64,000 bases of DNA from assembly GCA_013365365.1 (NCBI GenBank), contig JABVXU010000315.1, positions 1 to 64,000 on the forward strand, given 5' to 3'. The notes under the pieces are model-generated. The model was not told where the DNA came from. It worked only from the letters and a program-made list of their open reading frames with translations, and ran no database searches. The position numbers and the translations under genes were made by a program. Shown piece by piece: positions 28,338 through 41,900 of this stretch; the stretch's first letter is position 1; the number at the start of each line of letters is the position of its first letter. This stretch comes from Cruorifilaria tuberocauda (taxonomy: Eukaryota; Nematoda; Chromadorea; Rhabditida; Onchocercidae).

Positions 28338-31306
28338 CTAGCTGTGCGATTCATCATCTGAAGAACTATTCAAAAGAACACTATCTCCAATTGATTTGAT
28401 CACCTCGACCATCGTATCGGCTGCCAATTTTTGTCTTTCTGGACCAAATGGCATTTTGAGTAATGCTTCGCGTGCCTAAACTTGGAAAATGCAAAGACAT
28501 CTCGAAAAATGTTTCCTAAAATCTCGATGTATATGGGAAAAATAACTCTTCCAAGAATCTTCATAATTTCTTGCAAGATTCCGTTTTTATATTTGATTTA
28601 CAGAAAATTTTCAAATTGACTAGCAAGCAGTCACTTAGTTGCTTTTGCATGTTGTTGTAGAGAATCAAAGGAATATTAGAGTCAAAGTTATATCACGAAT
28701 ATTTCTAAACTCTACAAAAAAAATGAAAAATCACTGTATGAATTTTATTGACCAAGCTTGTGCCCCGTTTGTCGATATTTTTTTCTAATAATCCATCGAT
28801 CACTGATCGAGAAACACTACTGAATTCGCGCGAATTTTCCTCGGAATTTCCTGGATAATTTTTGCAATTGTTACCATTCGACTTCTGCTCTTCGTGCACA
28901 TCTACATCAACATTTATGTGTTTGTTTTTTGTTGAGCTTATCATATTTGAGGAGTTTTGCACTAATCCATCATTTGACATTTTTGTCGAACTGCTCGCAT
29001 CAACAAATTCACCAAATTCATTTGTTGTCGTAACTTTTGATTTCTTTTTTCTCCTCTTCTTGAAATAGGTATTTCTTTCAAAATAAAAAGATGCATTATT
29101 CTAAAATGAGATGTACCCGAAAAGTTCAAATTTTCAATATGGAATTTATGTTTGTTCTAATTACTAATTTCCTTCCCTTTTATCGGGAGAAATCTGTATA
29201 TATCATTAAAAAAATCTAAAATTGATACGAAGTCAAGATTTCTGAATTTGAGACGAAAAAACACGAGAATTACTCTCTGAAAAGCACATGTTGAAAAACT
29301 TACACTAGCTGCTAATTTGTTTCGTCGTTTTAGCTTTTCTGTTTCCCGTTTGAAATATTCAATAATTGCAGGATCAGGGACATCTACATTTTTCATCAAA
29401 CTATCGAACGAAACTTTTGGCCCTCCAAATAGCTTTGATATCATTTCTGAAAAATATTCTAAAAAAATCCTTGCAAAACTGGCACTGAAAAAATTGTTTA
29501 GTAACAGAATGCACTCAAAGACAAGCAGTGACACTTTGTTATAATGTTTATTAATATTTTCTTAAAACTGCAACAGAATTTATTTCTACATTACGAATAC
29601 CTTTATCTTCATCCGTTATATCGTAATCTCCTGATCCAAATTCCTCATCATCAAAAGAATCTTCAGAAGACTCCTTAGTAAGGCTAGCAATAAGACCAAT
29701 TTTCTCAAAATATCGTTCTTCATCCGATTCCAGTGGATTCGCCTTCATTATTTTACCACTCCAATTTCCAGCTTCTAAGACCTAAAACGTCAACAGAAAA
29801 GTAATACATAGTGGCAATAAATTTCCAGAGATGTCCAGAAAATTTAAGATAAGTTAATAATATTGCAATAAAGATCCAAATAAAGTTATGAATTTCAATG
29901 AGATGTTCACTGTTTCAGGGTCTGACGACAAGATATGCAGTGAAAGATCAGAATATATCAGTAACAAATAGGCAGCATAATTCTCATTTCATTATGTAAT
30001 TCTATAAATCTACATGCCATCACCACAAAAAGTGAAAGCCAACCTGCCATATACGGGGTACTCCATGAAGTTCGCGGCATTCCTTTAGCTCCTCCATCGT
30101 TTCCTGGAAATGCTTTATAAAAGGAATAGGAAGCCTTTCTTTTCTTCTTGCTATTTCGGATGAGTTAAAGTAAGTATTACATCTTCAGTAAAGTAATTCT
30201 AGTTTATAGTTTATTCTAGTTCACGCCTAATATCAATATTACTTTTAGGTAAGTTAACTAAACATCCTGAAAATATTTCCCAATATAACCAGCATAACTC
30301 TTTTCAATTAAAAATGATATGGGACAGAAGCTTTTCGAATTGTCGCGAATTATTACTTCGAAAACTTCTAAGTTCATACATAAGTTTCAATTAATAATCC
30401 AGCCTAACTTACAGCATCTGGGTCAAGTTCCACTAACTCAATTTGTTCACTAGCACAGAAACGATGCAAATTTTCAGACCAATCCGCCGAACGCTCCAAA
30501 CGTTTACAAACAGTGACCTGCAAAAAACAGATAACTTAAAAAATGTGGATCTGTGGATGCAAACCAAAAGCAATGTTGACAATTTCGGATTATAAGAAAT
30601 TTAGAAACTATTTCAAATATTTAATTTATAAATCTAATACAAAACGATTTTTAATTTCATTTTACGAGCATTCTATTTAAAAATTTTAGAATAGTTCAAT
30701 GCTATGCGAAAATTCAAAAACTATTCAGTAACTATTAATGTTGTACTTGAATTTCAGCCTGCCATATGGACATCTGTCGTTCCAACTGCTCAATGGAACG
30801 GAATTCCCCATCATAGTTGTATATAACAGCGCCAACGTTAACGTTCGGCGTCGAAACTTTCCATTTATCAATTTTTTCAACTGTCTTCAACGATACCAAT
30901 TTCAAACGAGCCACGTAGTACTTGGTGTCTAACAGCAATTCACTGTTCTGTTGTAGCGTACAATTTTCGTTTCCTACAATACAAGAAAAAGTTCGCATCT
31001 AAATGCTTTGCTTAAATTACTGCATTACGTATTTTATAAGCTGTTCAACTTACTAATAAATTCATTAACGAAAGACTTGTGCTGTGGGGAAAAAATAAAT
31101 GTTTTTGGTTAAGCGCTGAGACATATATGGAAATATGGAAAAAAATACAATAATTTCATCGTTTCATTGAACATTGGTGGATCTGCGACTTATTTACACT
31201 AATGAAAAAGGAAGTTCTTACCCAACAGCGAGTTGAGCAAATTATCGTTTACATCTCCAATCAGTATTACTTCCGATGAATGTGATGATTTCGTCAATTT
31301 ACCCAT
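28338..31306 (-). CDS. AAGAB: Alpha- and gamma-adaptin-binding protein p34 homologue
   Basis: Predicted 413-residue cytosolic protein. AAGAB in other animals stabilises AP-1 and AP-2 adaptor subunits during complex assembly for clathrin traffic. Exons in coding order: 31306-31253, 31081-31054, 30973-30747, 30517-30413, 30103-30044, 29781-29601, 29446-29304, 29058-28753, 28475-28338. The N-terminus has EVILIGD, then LLDTKYYVARLKLV, which matches the DTKYY region of human AAGAB, and later EQIELVELDPDA, which matches its FELVEL segment. The C-terminus (KMPFGPERQKLAADTMVEV, ending in a Ser/Asp-rich tail) aligns with the human C-terminal helix and SSDEE tail. It is longer than human AAGAB (about 315 residues) because of an acidic and Lys-rich middle. 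The first donor is a problem: the consensus-like GTAAG at 31221 breaks the frame, whereas GTAAAC at 31252 keeps it. The last donor (28752) is a weak GTCAAT; another in-frame GT lies 21 bp further on. Confidence 0.8.
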
Positions 31307-32000
31307 TTTATCACGTCGTTATTCAGATCAAAATATCTCTCCCACATGAGATAGCACGTCTGCAAGACAAAAAACTTTAAACTTAAGTATAATACACTGC
31401 AGATCTTCCCAATTACCAGTTCTGGTACATCGTCATGAGTTCTAGCGACATTATCAGGAATCAAGCCACTTTCCTTATCATATCACCGATGCAGGGTGTC
31501 ACAAGGTGCCAGAGAAGTGTCACCTCAACCTTCTCTCTCGACACTCCTTATTGATCAATACCAATTCAAAGCATAATTTGTTCGTTGGGCACTTTGCCAG
31601 AAGGAACGTTTTGAATTGCTTTTGACGCTTTGCATTTCTTTTTCATCAAAGATGAAATTATTTTTCCTTTCTCTTTTCTTTCTCCCTACTCTTACCCTCT
31701 CTCTCTTCTCTTCTTCCTCCATATTTTCATTCCCTGTTCTCTCTCCAAAAATATTAAATCATACAAATTATTTCATGTAGTGACTTGATTGACGTGAGAT
31801 TATTTGTATAATTCTTATACCTCTTAATCTTAATGATATTTTTTGTAGAACATGCTTTTAGTTTTCACTAGATAGCTTTGTTTGTGTTCACGGTAAATTC
31901 AAATGTTGTTTAACGTAGATGAAATCGGCAATTATTCAGGATCAGGAATCATCATAAATATTCCTTCGTGTAATCGCCAAATGTAAAAATATAGTGGACG
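31307..32000. promoter_or_regulatory. Divergent intergenic region, AAGAB and ATG14
   Basis: About 694 bp separate the start codons of AAGAB (minus) and ATG14 (plus). An acceptor-like TTGCAG on the minus strand, near 31372, could serve a 5' UTR exon or a spliced leader for AAGAB. A CT-rich tract lies near 31675-31745. A shared promoter is an inference from geometry; no specific factor sites were identified. Confidence 0.45.
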
Positions 32001-35000
32001 ATGAATACAGGAAGCAATTTCACATACAGCTCTCCTGTAAACCGTATCTCGGCACCTCTTCCAGGTATATGATATATCCGTACATTAAAATGAAATTAGG
32101 TATAAAAATTATTTTCATATTTTTTATGGGAAGATTAGATTTATATTATATTTCGAATTAAATTTTCAAAACTTTACAAAATATCATATTATTATCTGTG
32201 TTCATAAAATGATGAATGCGATGTATCTAACAGTGCTTATTCTTTTTCCTCACATTTCCAATTATTTCCTCTATGCATATGCATGTAATTTTATTCATAT
32301 TGATAAAATAAATAAATATAAAGGATAGAGCAGTTTAAAAGAATGATGGATCGTTTTTTTTCTTGAATAATTTTCCAGAAACACGGAAAGCAGTGAGGTG
32401 TTTCACGGATATCGCAGAACTGGTGAACTGCAAAGGTTTAGTTGATACACCCATTGATATAACACCATTGGGTATATATACGCGTATCAATTCAGTGATG
32501 GGTAGTCCAAGAGACGATTCTGATAGGTTTCAACTTTGTTTATTTGTAGTTTTCCGGAACGCTAACAGATTTTTGAAAGACGATAGCTGTAGTTCTATTA
32601 TGCTTACCGTTTTTTGACTTTTATTTCTCCTGAAAATAATTTACATTATGTCTTATTCAATTATGTCTCATTATTTGCAGTAACTCAATCGAATGGACAG
32701 ATGACAAATATCCATGTACATCATGCACAAACCTGAAATTGTGCCTGTGTCGGAGTTGTATCAATCATAAAAGTTTGTTCTTGTGTATTTTGTGGTAAAA
32801 ATTTATTATATAAAGTTTGACGAAGTAAGTTTATGTCATCTCATAACTTTTTTTTACCGAAGATTTCTTATATCCTGATCTATAATTATCTTTTGAAACT
32901 AAGAATTTTATTCAGTTATTTATTTATAACGAGACACTTGTTTTATGATACAATTTCAACCACATATACCACGGATTTTTATCTTCAGTCAGATATGTTG
33001 ACAAATACAAATTGCAAAGGAGAAAAGAATACGGAAACTATTGTTTCGCCCGCCAAATCGAAGATATTTTGGCATCTAATGTTAGCTTTAAGAAAAACTT
33101 AACAACATTCCACGTTTTTTTTCCTTTGTTTATAGAAGTACTTGTATGTTAAGGGAAATATCCTTAATTAAAAAAGTTAGTATCATAATAGTTTTAAATT
33201 TTTGTAATTTTTATGATTTTCCAGATTTCTCTAGTGAAATCATACCATTCAGCACATGAATCCATTGAATATTTAAAACAAAATATTCTTGACAAAAAGA
33301 AAGCCATAAAAAAGAAAAAAGCTGCTCTTAAAGTTATATGTACCAAGACCGAAAGATATCGCAAAACGATTGAGGAGCTTAAGGTCACTTTTTATCTTTC
33401 GCTTTAGTTTATTATATTTTTCATGATTTATAAAGATGTAAAATTTGCCGTTTTTTTCTTCCGTATTTTTTTTTCACGTGCTGTGCATAAAAATATTTAT
33501 TCAAAATATTTTCCTAACGATGCAAAGTTTATAGGAACGGTGTCATGCACACCAAAAAGTTCTTTCTGGACCGCCAAATTCACTACAAACATTTGTCGAT
33601 GCATATGAGGATAAGGTAATGGTTTTCGCCGACGATTTATTTTAAAATTATGATTTTATGAAAATGCTTATACAGTGCAAAATTTCGGAACGAATTCTTA
33701 CTTTATAACGATAGAAAATTTTATTTAGAATATATGTGAATGTCCTGTTTGTTTTCATCACATGCAAACTTATTTTTCATAGCTTGTATTCAGATTGAAT
33801 TAAAATCAAAAAAATGTTAAGAAAAAAAAAGTACAAATACGGTGAGAAAATGCATAAGAGGATTAATAAAATTCAATTTTAGTTGCAAAAAATTGTGAAA
33901 TTCAATGCTCAATGGTTTTTAAAAATTTTTCCTATACAGCGAGTTTTAAGACCACAACCTATCATGGATGATGTGGAAAGACGCTGTCGAGAAATGATTG
34001 CAGAAGCATGGTAAATTAATTAATTTGTTTCATGTTTGTTAACTGTAAAAGTTTTCATTCAAGATTTGTCCTCTTCTATTTAGCAGAGAAATATGTGAAA
34101 CAATTATCAGTAATTTTTTTATTCTTCAGTCAAGAATTCGCTCCGTCAACGGACAAAGTACTGGCTCCAATGGAATGTGGAACTTCTTCAGAACCTTGTT
34201 ACACGGTAGATTTGACACTTTCGATTAAATGGTGCTTGAAGATATTAAAATATGTGAAATAAAAAATAATGAACAGTAGAAGAAACAAAAATTAACTTTC
34301 TGATTAACTTGCACATTACATCGATAGTATCAGAATTCATTTTTCTTCTACATGCTTTTTTCCTCGTTAAATTTTCTTTAATTTATGATGATTTAAGAGT
34401 GTTCCAGATTTGTGACTGTGACGCGCCAGATCGAGCTCAGTACAAAATTCTGAAAGGATGGCTTAGCATAGGTATTCCAAATGTACCTGTTGCCCGACCG
34501 GTACACAATATGTTCGCTGCATTTGTTTATACTATCCAGCTTGTTAATTTGCTAACCGTTAATTTCGATGTGTGCATACCTGATCAGGTTGTATTCTTAG
34601 TCTCTTTTATCTTTACACTTCTTATTTTTTCTGAAAATCAAGTTAGTTAAGCTTGGATGAGCAGAAAGATCTCGCACAGTTCTCTGATATCAAATGTTTC
34701 ACTTCTTATTTTGCTAATTTCTCTTCTTTACCTTTCTATTTTTCTTTTAGTTCATCAATGACGATGCGGGAATTTTCCGAAATATTGAGTACTGTTTAGT
34801 GAGTTCCAACTCTTTGTTCCAGATTTCATATCAAGAATTCTCGTCATGCAGAAAATGGACAGATGGTTTATTTGATACAGACATTTTTAAACTGAATCGT
34901 GCAGTCGTAATGCTGTGCTTGAGTCTAGGCATTGAGTCGAAATTAATCGAACCTCTTAATCCATTTGCTAATCTTCTTCTTCTCAGCAATATTGTTAATG

Positions 35001-35917
35001 ATTCCACTTCTACTTTGAAGGTTTGTTTTTTCCAATAGTTTTTAATATTTATTTTCATTTTATTTACACTCAGTGATTCAGTTTCACACTTCTGCAGTAA
35101 AAATACAATCGTATGCTGAGCATGATTACGGCAACATTTTATATAGCAAACTCTTCTCTCTGTCCGCACGACACAAATTACTGCCTTTCCTTATTATCCA
35201 GAATTAGGTGGAATTATTATCATGCTTTCCGAAAAATCGTCGTGGAATCTTGTCAAATTTTATCTCAAATTTTATCGTAGTTAAACATTTTCGCTGGCAT
35301 CAACCTTCGTTCTCACCATTCTTTAGTTAATTTCAGCCAGGACATCATACATTGACAAATGATTTGGCAGTTATCTTGGAAGAAGATCTTAGACAAATTT
35401 CTTGGGCGGAACGTGAAAGAACGGTTATGCTTTTCCAGTTGATTTTCCTTTTTTTTAAAGTTCTTAAGTCTTGCATTTCACAAAATTTACTTATATGAGA
35501 AAGAGTTTCGTTTTTTCTCATTTTGCAGCAGCACATGCTACTGCAATGTATCAAGAAAGAGTTTGAATATTTTAATATTATAAAATTGATAGTAATTGTT
35601 TCCTAATGTCTTTTCATTACTGTACGTAATATAGAAATTATGAATGTTTTAAAATTTAGGAGGAAGATGGATGGTACATGGTGCGGTATAGAGACAATTA
35701 TTATGATGAAACGTATGATGTTTCGACACCTTTGAGACCAATTCCTTCGTTGAGTGATTTGGAGGAAATGCTTCGTGATTTTTCGGCTTTTGCATCACCT
35801 TCAAGTCACATGTCTGAACATGATTTCCAGTGTATTCTTGGAGATGCAAGTCGTCAACATTCACCCGAGTTTCTTCCTCGTGTTCTGGGTATTTTTAGGA
35901 ATTTTAGTTCGAAATGA
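32001..35917 (+). CDS. ATG14: ATG14/Barkor (EPG-8-like) autophagy protein
   Basis: Predicted 501-residue subunit that directs the class III PI3-kinase VPS34-Beclin complex to autophagosome formation sites. Exons: 32001-32064, 32379-32526, 32681-32772, 32989-33080, 33225-33383, 33535-33615, 33940-34010, 34130-34205, 34408-34587, 34823-35020, 35337-35423, 35660-35917; all phases agree. Cysteines at about residues 83, 86, 94 and 97 form the paired CxxC motif of ATG14. A Lys/Glu-rich coiled-coil region follows (about 100-185). The segment AFVYTIQLVNLLTVNFDV and the following FKLNRAVVMLCLSLGI and IEPLNPFANLLLL match the human C-terminal half closely. Human ATG14 is 492 residues. The last residues, FLPRVLGIFRNFSSK, could be an amphipathic membrane-binding helix like the human BATS end; that is inference. 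Uncertain points are the donor of exon 4 (33081, or a later in-frame GT at 33113) and an alternative in-frame acceptor for exon 10 at 34751. Confidence 0.87.
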
Positions 35918-38900
35918 TTTATATGAACTTTCAGTTTTTATTTCGAAATAACGTGTATTATTATGTTGCTAAGACGTACTATAAATTTTTGTTCACTTTA
36001 ATGAATTGGTTGATAGATAATTGTTTAATGTTGAACCAGATCACTTTTAAAAAAGAAATATGTAGCAAATTTGTTTTAAATATTTATAAAATTTAAGACT
36101 GAAAAAATATTGAAAATTGGAATTTTGAGACTGATAGACAAGACTCATTATTCTTTCTAATTTTAAAGCTTGTGAATTTTCAAATTTCGTTCTTAGCAAA
36201 CCATCCTGTTATTTGGGCAAATGTTGTTCTCAGGCTTAGTAGTGGCCTACGATAACAATTATCAAATCATGCTGTTAAATCCATTGACTGATTAGTAATA
36301 TTAGCAATAGGTTTTTTAGATTATATTTTCTTCGATAATGATTCAGAAATAATAGTTTTGCCATTTTCCTATTACATTTTCTCTTTTGAATCGATTGGGC
36401 AACGGCTTATATATCTGTTATAAAGTTTTTGTTTTTGCTTTTTCTCAACTCTATTTGTGAATTTCACATTTTATGTACTTATGCATTGCAAAGAAAAACA
36501 TAATGATTAAGATCTTTCATGATTCTCACATTCTTAATCGTTATTGGAAAACCACCTTGTCATTTATGTCCACTTTTTCGTATAGTTGCATCTTGTTTTC
36601 ATTGTTCCTTGGATTGGTAATAAATCTTACTTGATTTCATAATTGTTCTGACAGAATTCCATGGTTTGCAAATTTTGTAATTCAATCTATCACATAAACA
36701 AAATGTATTCTTGGCCGTTATCATCAAATGGTGAGGAATTAATTGAATGTTGCGGTCTTTACAAAACAAGTCGTGATTTTATATTTTTCAGAATGTTATG
36801 AGCTAAGTATCCTTAATTTCAATTGTGAAAATTGTGAGAATTGCTGCAAGAATTCAACAAGTTTAACCAATATTGTTGGACCTTCTCTAAAAAATTAGTG
36901 AACATACCTACATCACCCGCATAGGCTCATCACAATATCAACTGATGTTTGTTTCGGCAGCTCTATTTGGATTTTATTCTCTTATGGATTATTCGATCAA
37001 ATCGTCTTGAATCCTACGGATATATCTCTTGTTTGTTATCAATTATTTACGAAAATTTATCAGATGAGGCTCTTGTTTAAACGTGGTGTAACACAATTGT
37101 TCTTCTGGCTGTTATCAGTTGGCTGCCTGGAAAATGTTTAATTTTCGAAGTAGTATTAGAAGAGCTTGATGAGTTTATATTTTAACTGATTATATTTTCT
37201 TCGCTTTGTATTATCTTTAAAACATTTGTTTGAATTTGCAGAATAAAATATGGAAGACAATATATTGTATATTCTGTTAGTTCTGAATATAATAAAGTTC
37301 TAATAATTTCCATGTATTTTATTGTAATTGTCCATTTGTCCATTTGAAGTAGCTTGTTTACTGCAACGCTAAACAATATCTAAAGTAGAGCTGAAAATTT
37401 TCTTGAAAATCAATTTATTTCATTTTGATTATTAGATGGTATTGCGCAGTGAGCCTCTCAGGATTTCATTACTATGTGACAGGAATAATCAAATTTATTA
37501 TAAATGAATTTCGTGATTTTTCATATCGATCTCAATACCCAATATATTTAATATGATTTCAACATTGAAATGCCTTTGTTTTATCAAATTATTGGAATGA
37601 ATCAAGGCATTTTGTTAAAATGCAAATTCTTATTTATGCAAAATATAAGCATTAAATTATTTCTGTCAGCTTTTTTTATCACTGCCGTAGGATAAAATAT
37701 TTTTCTTGCTATTGTGATGATCGCCACTTGAATTGTTCTTACAGCTTATATAAAGAGAAAAAAAGAAAGAAAAAAACCTTTCCCTAATTTGTATGCATTC
37801 GTACGGATCCATTCTAATTTATATTTGCCATATAAAAAACGAAAAAAATCTTAGGAATATCTTTTTTATACATTCATCTATTTGCTAGACATTTCTTTTA
37901 CAATTTCATTTCAAAAGATATCTTTTAACGTAAATTTTTAAAATTCATATTTCTGCCATCCCTATTTTCTTGTTAAACTTAAGCACTTTTATTTTGCATT
38001 TTTAAATTTACAACTGCATCACAGCAATTCGTCGTAAATTTTAACATTTGATTCGAGCAACAAGAATGATGCCTAATCTGAGGAAAATTATTCTTTTAAA
38101 GCCAGATTGTTGTAATAATTAATACATATATGATGCTATTCATAACTGCTATTTCGGTTCATTATTATTTTGGTATCAGATATCAGCTTAGAAGAATTTT
38201 TTCTTCAAAATAAACTGATTAGGTCAGATATATCAAACATTCCAACTTCCTTTAATTTATTCGAAATTCCTAATATATATAATATAATCTTAATAATTCT
38301 ATTCTTTTGACCAATTTATACTGCAAAATATCGATTCAAATGAAAAATTGGTAGTGAAAGATTAAATGGTTATGAATGATATTGTATAATGAAATGATCA
38401 CTTTCCTTTTCCAACAAATCAACTGATAAGTATTACAAATGATAATATTTTTTCCATGCGATAAGTAAACTTGTTAATATTGTTTACTTACCCCTACTAT
38501 TCTTTTTATCATTTTTTCTTTACCCATCTTGAGTCGCTTTTTCTTTTTTCATCATTTTTTTCTTTCTTTTCTAAAAATTTTTTGGCGAGAAATAAATTTG
38601 CCGTGAATTCGATATTGGAATGCTTTTTTTCTTTCTCTTTTTTGTCTCATTCAATTCAAATTAGCGACTGGTTTGTAGAAAAGTACAGAATGAATGGAAC
38701 AACAGGTTTTCTCTGATAAAACAAAACAACATCAAATGATGAAATATAAATTGTAAGGTGACGCCATTTTTGGCTTACTGATAATTATTTTTTCCGGAAT
38801 CTGTTACATGTTCATATACATATGATGCCATTGCGAAATGATATTAAATGTTTGATTTTCTTTTGTTCTAATTTTTTTTCTTCATTTTTGTTGATCGAAG

Positions 38901-41900
38901 TTAACTATTGAAAAAGAACCGTTGAAAAACTTTCCATTTTTTTTCACTGATAAATTCTTCACTTTTTTCTCCTTGTAAAAGTTACTTTTTGATTAGACAT
39001 TATACTTTATAAAAGACATCTGTTATAATACGCACCTTTTGAAATTTTTGATTACACCTTTTAATGCAAATCATAAATTCAAACTAAGGTATATTCCACT
39101 AACATATTGAAAATTAATGATTTTTGCATGATTAATTACTTAATGGCAACTGAAAATTACTGCATTTCTTGCGAACAAGATCATTTAACGACATTTTAAT
39201 AATAATACTAATAATACTGAAATAATTAATTTCAGTTTGAGCTATTTCAGCTAATTCAATTCAATAATATTTGAAATTTTAATTCGTTTCTTTTCCTTCT
39301 ATCATTTCATCTAACAGTATTGTTCGATTTTCCAGTAAATTTTTGGAATATTGAAAAAAGCGAACAAATAATTCATCTCGAGCATGGAGAGGTCACGAAT
39401 TTTAGCATTCTCCCAATTTTGATGGTGCTGACCGAAAGTGTTGCAGAAATAAAAGCATCTAATTCAAATCCAGACAGGGGAAATGGTTTGCTGAAGTTCA
39501 TGAATAAGTAAACATTTCATGGGATGAAAAAGATCTTGGCAATTAAGTTAACTGTTATGCATCCTCATATTACTATTTCCGATCCGATTACGATAAGATC
39601 TCTTCAAGATATCATCGTTATATTTTTAGCGGTGTATTATGCCGGAAATATTGAATGAATGATTCATTTAAATGAGAAGTATTCGTCTCACACATTTTGC
39701 ATTGAATTCTTCTTTACTACAAATTATTCCTTGAAATATAATAGGTCACTGCCAATGAAATACCGGAAAGAAATATGCACAAAACTAAATTAAGTTAAAA
39801 AAACAAAGTAAAGTTTAGAGTTAACTTCACTTTAAAAGTTAAAATTTTTAGAAGTCATTAATCATTAACGATAATTCATACTTCGCAATGAACACAAATC
39901 ATTCTTGGCTATAAAATTAAAGGCCCTAATCACTGCAACATTCATATATACGTAATTGCTAATTTGTACTTGCTTCTGAATATTTCACTAACTTTCAAAA
40001 ATTCTTTTTGAATTTTTCAATCTTGAAATATTGCCCAAAGCTTTTAGGATTTTTCTTTATTCTATATATTTTTATTCCAATATGATCATTATTCCACCAT
40101 CATTGTAAGAATGATAACAATGTTGCCATCGCTAAACATACTTTTTTTGTTTATTTTCTGCAAAAAAAGAATAATATTACTTTACATGAATGATTTCATT
40201 TAAAGTTAGAAATTCGTAAGCTATTTTAACAATTCCGGTGAAATAATGTCAAAAAGTAAATTCCTTTTTCTTTCTTTCCTTCTCTCTCTCTCTTTTTCAT
40301 TTTCCTCTTTTTTTATTCGTGAAAAAAACAAAGAACGAAAGAAATTAATAATTATTGAAGAGAAATATGCATTAAATTTATTTAATACCTGTGAACTGAA
40401 ATAATATCTTTTTTTGTGATCAAAAATGCCAAACATTTCACTGAGTTTTATATTGTTTTCTATGAGAAAGCATCGAAGAATTCTTGTGTGGAATGCATTT
40501 TTGAAATAATTTTCACATGTCATGTGCTGAGTGCAACTTACGATCGGTAACAAACCATAAACATTATTGTAATGCTTCATCCCAACCTCTGTACATTGCT
40601 TATCAGAATTGATCACAAGTATCTCTCTTATCAGTGGAAACAATTGTTGAAATGCAAATTCCGTTTAACTTTAACTTTTTCATTTCCTTTTTTATTTTTG
40701 TTAATTTTTTTCTCATAAGTTATTTTCTTTTACCGTCTCCTCCTAAATGACTTCTCGTTGCTTATCTTTTTTTGCACAAGAATATTTATCAGTAACTGTG
40801 CTTCCTAATTTCATAATAAAAAAAATCATTTTTAGAATTTCTTGAATTGTTTTTCAATGGCAAGTACAGTAATGCTGAAGCATACTACAGTCAAGCGAGT
40901 ACAGTAATAATTTTGTGGAATTATTAGCTAAGAAAATGAAAGATCATCCCTCACGACAAAATATCAACCAAAGCAATCCCCCCTGTCTTGAAATTGAATG
41001 AGAAATTTAAGATAAATTTTGGATACTCTTCTATTTATCTACCTTATAACTTCAAAATAAATAATAAATATTCTAAATGAGTTAGTAGAAGTCGAATCTT
41101 TTACTTTAACATAAGGTTGAAGTGCTAACTCTTCCAGTTAAGTATCGGATAGAAATTTTCAAAAATATCTAATTAGCCTTCACTTTACCGTACTGAGCAC
41201 ATATCCCAATCAAACATTAGTATAAATGAATATAAAACTCGAATGAACTCTCTTTCTTTTAACTCATTCCGTTTCTTGTCCTCATCGAGAAATAATAATC
41301 ATTTTTCATCCTTTATTTTATTTCTCGAAAAAAAAATCAGTATTTACTTTTTTAAACACTACTTCATTTTTCATATATTTATTATTACTAGTAATCTTAT
41401 ACTTTTAAAATGCACCAATCACTGATAGCAGCTGATATGAAAGCCGGTTCGTTGGATTCGGACAATAGTTATCGGCAATTTTTGCTCTAATTTATCATTT
41501 TACAAAATGGACAGACACTTGCATACACATCTATATAAGTGAGATCATGAAATCCTTGATGAAAGCTTAACACGAAATAATGCAAGCCAAAATGAATATT
41601 GCAGTCCTTATAGCATCATTATGCTTATTTCATGTTATCATTGTTTTTAGATGTCAAGAAAGAATTTTTAGATTATTTGTCTCACCGATGTTATCATTCA
41701 TGGCCACTATCATCACCATTATCGCTAACCGTCCATCATCGTTATTATCATCACTAACAAATGTTATTTCAAAAATTTATTATTGCCTTGAAATAGCTTT
41801 ACATCTTGAAATTCTCTAATAATTCTCTTATTAACTGACTATTTTTATTAGCAATTTGCCTCTTTACAAGGAGCGCAACTCCAGAACACAAAAATTTCAA

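Noticed and set aside
32773..33224. Direct joining of ATG14 exon 3 to the exon at 33225
   Set aside because: The phases do not match and a stop follows. Inserting the exon at 32989-33080 restores the frame and gives a basic, coiled-coil-like sequence expected in ATG14.
39320..39511. 63-codon plus-strand frame after a TTTTCCAG acceptor
   Set aside because: The acceptor leads directly into a stop in one frame and no partner exon or domain was found.
40221..40643. 140-codon minus-strand open frame
   Set aside because: Its C-terminal third is a Lys/Glu/Arg run read from a CT microsatellite and poly-T, no domain is recognisable, and no neighbouring exons fit. A chance frame is likely, though its length makes it the best unassigned one.
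41580..41819. 79-codon plus-strand frame with hydrophobic start and a TATATAA-like element about 50 bp upstream
   Set aside because: Looks like a signal peptide but the rest is biased and unrecognised. TATA-like sequences are expected by chance in such DNA.
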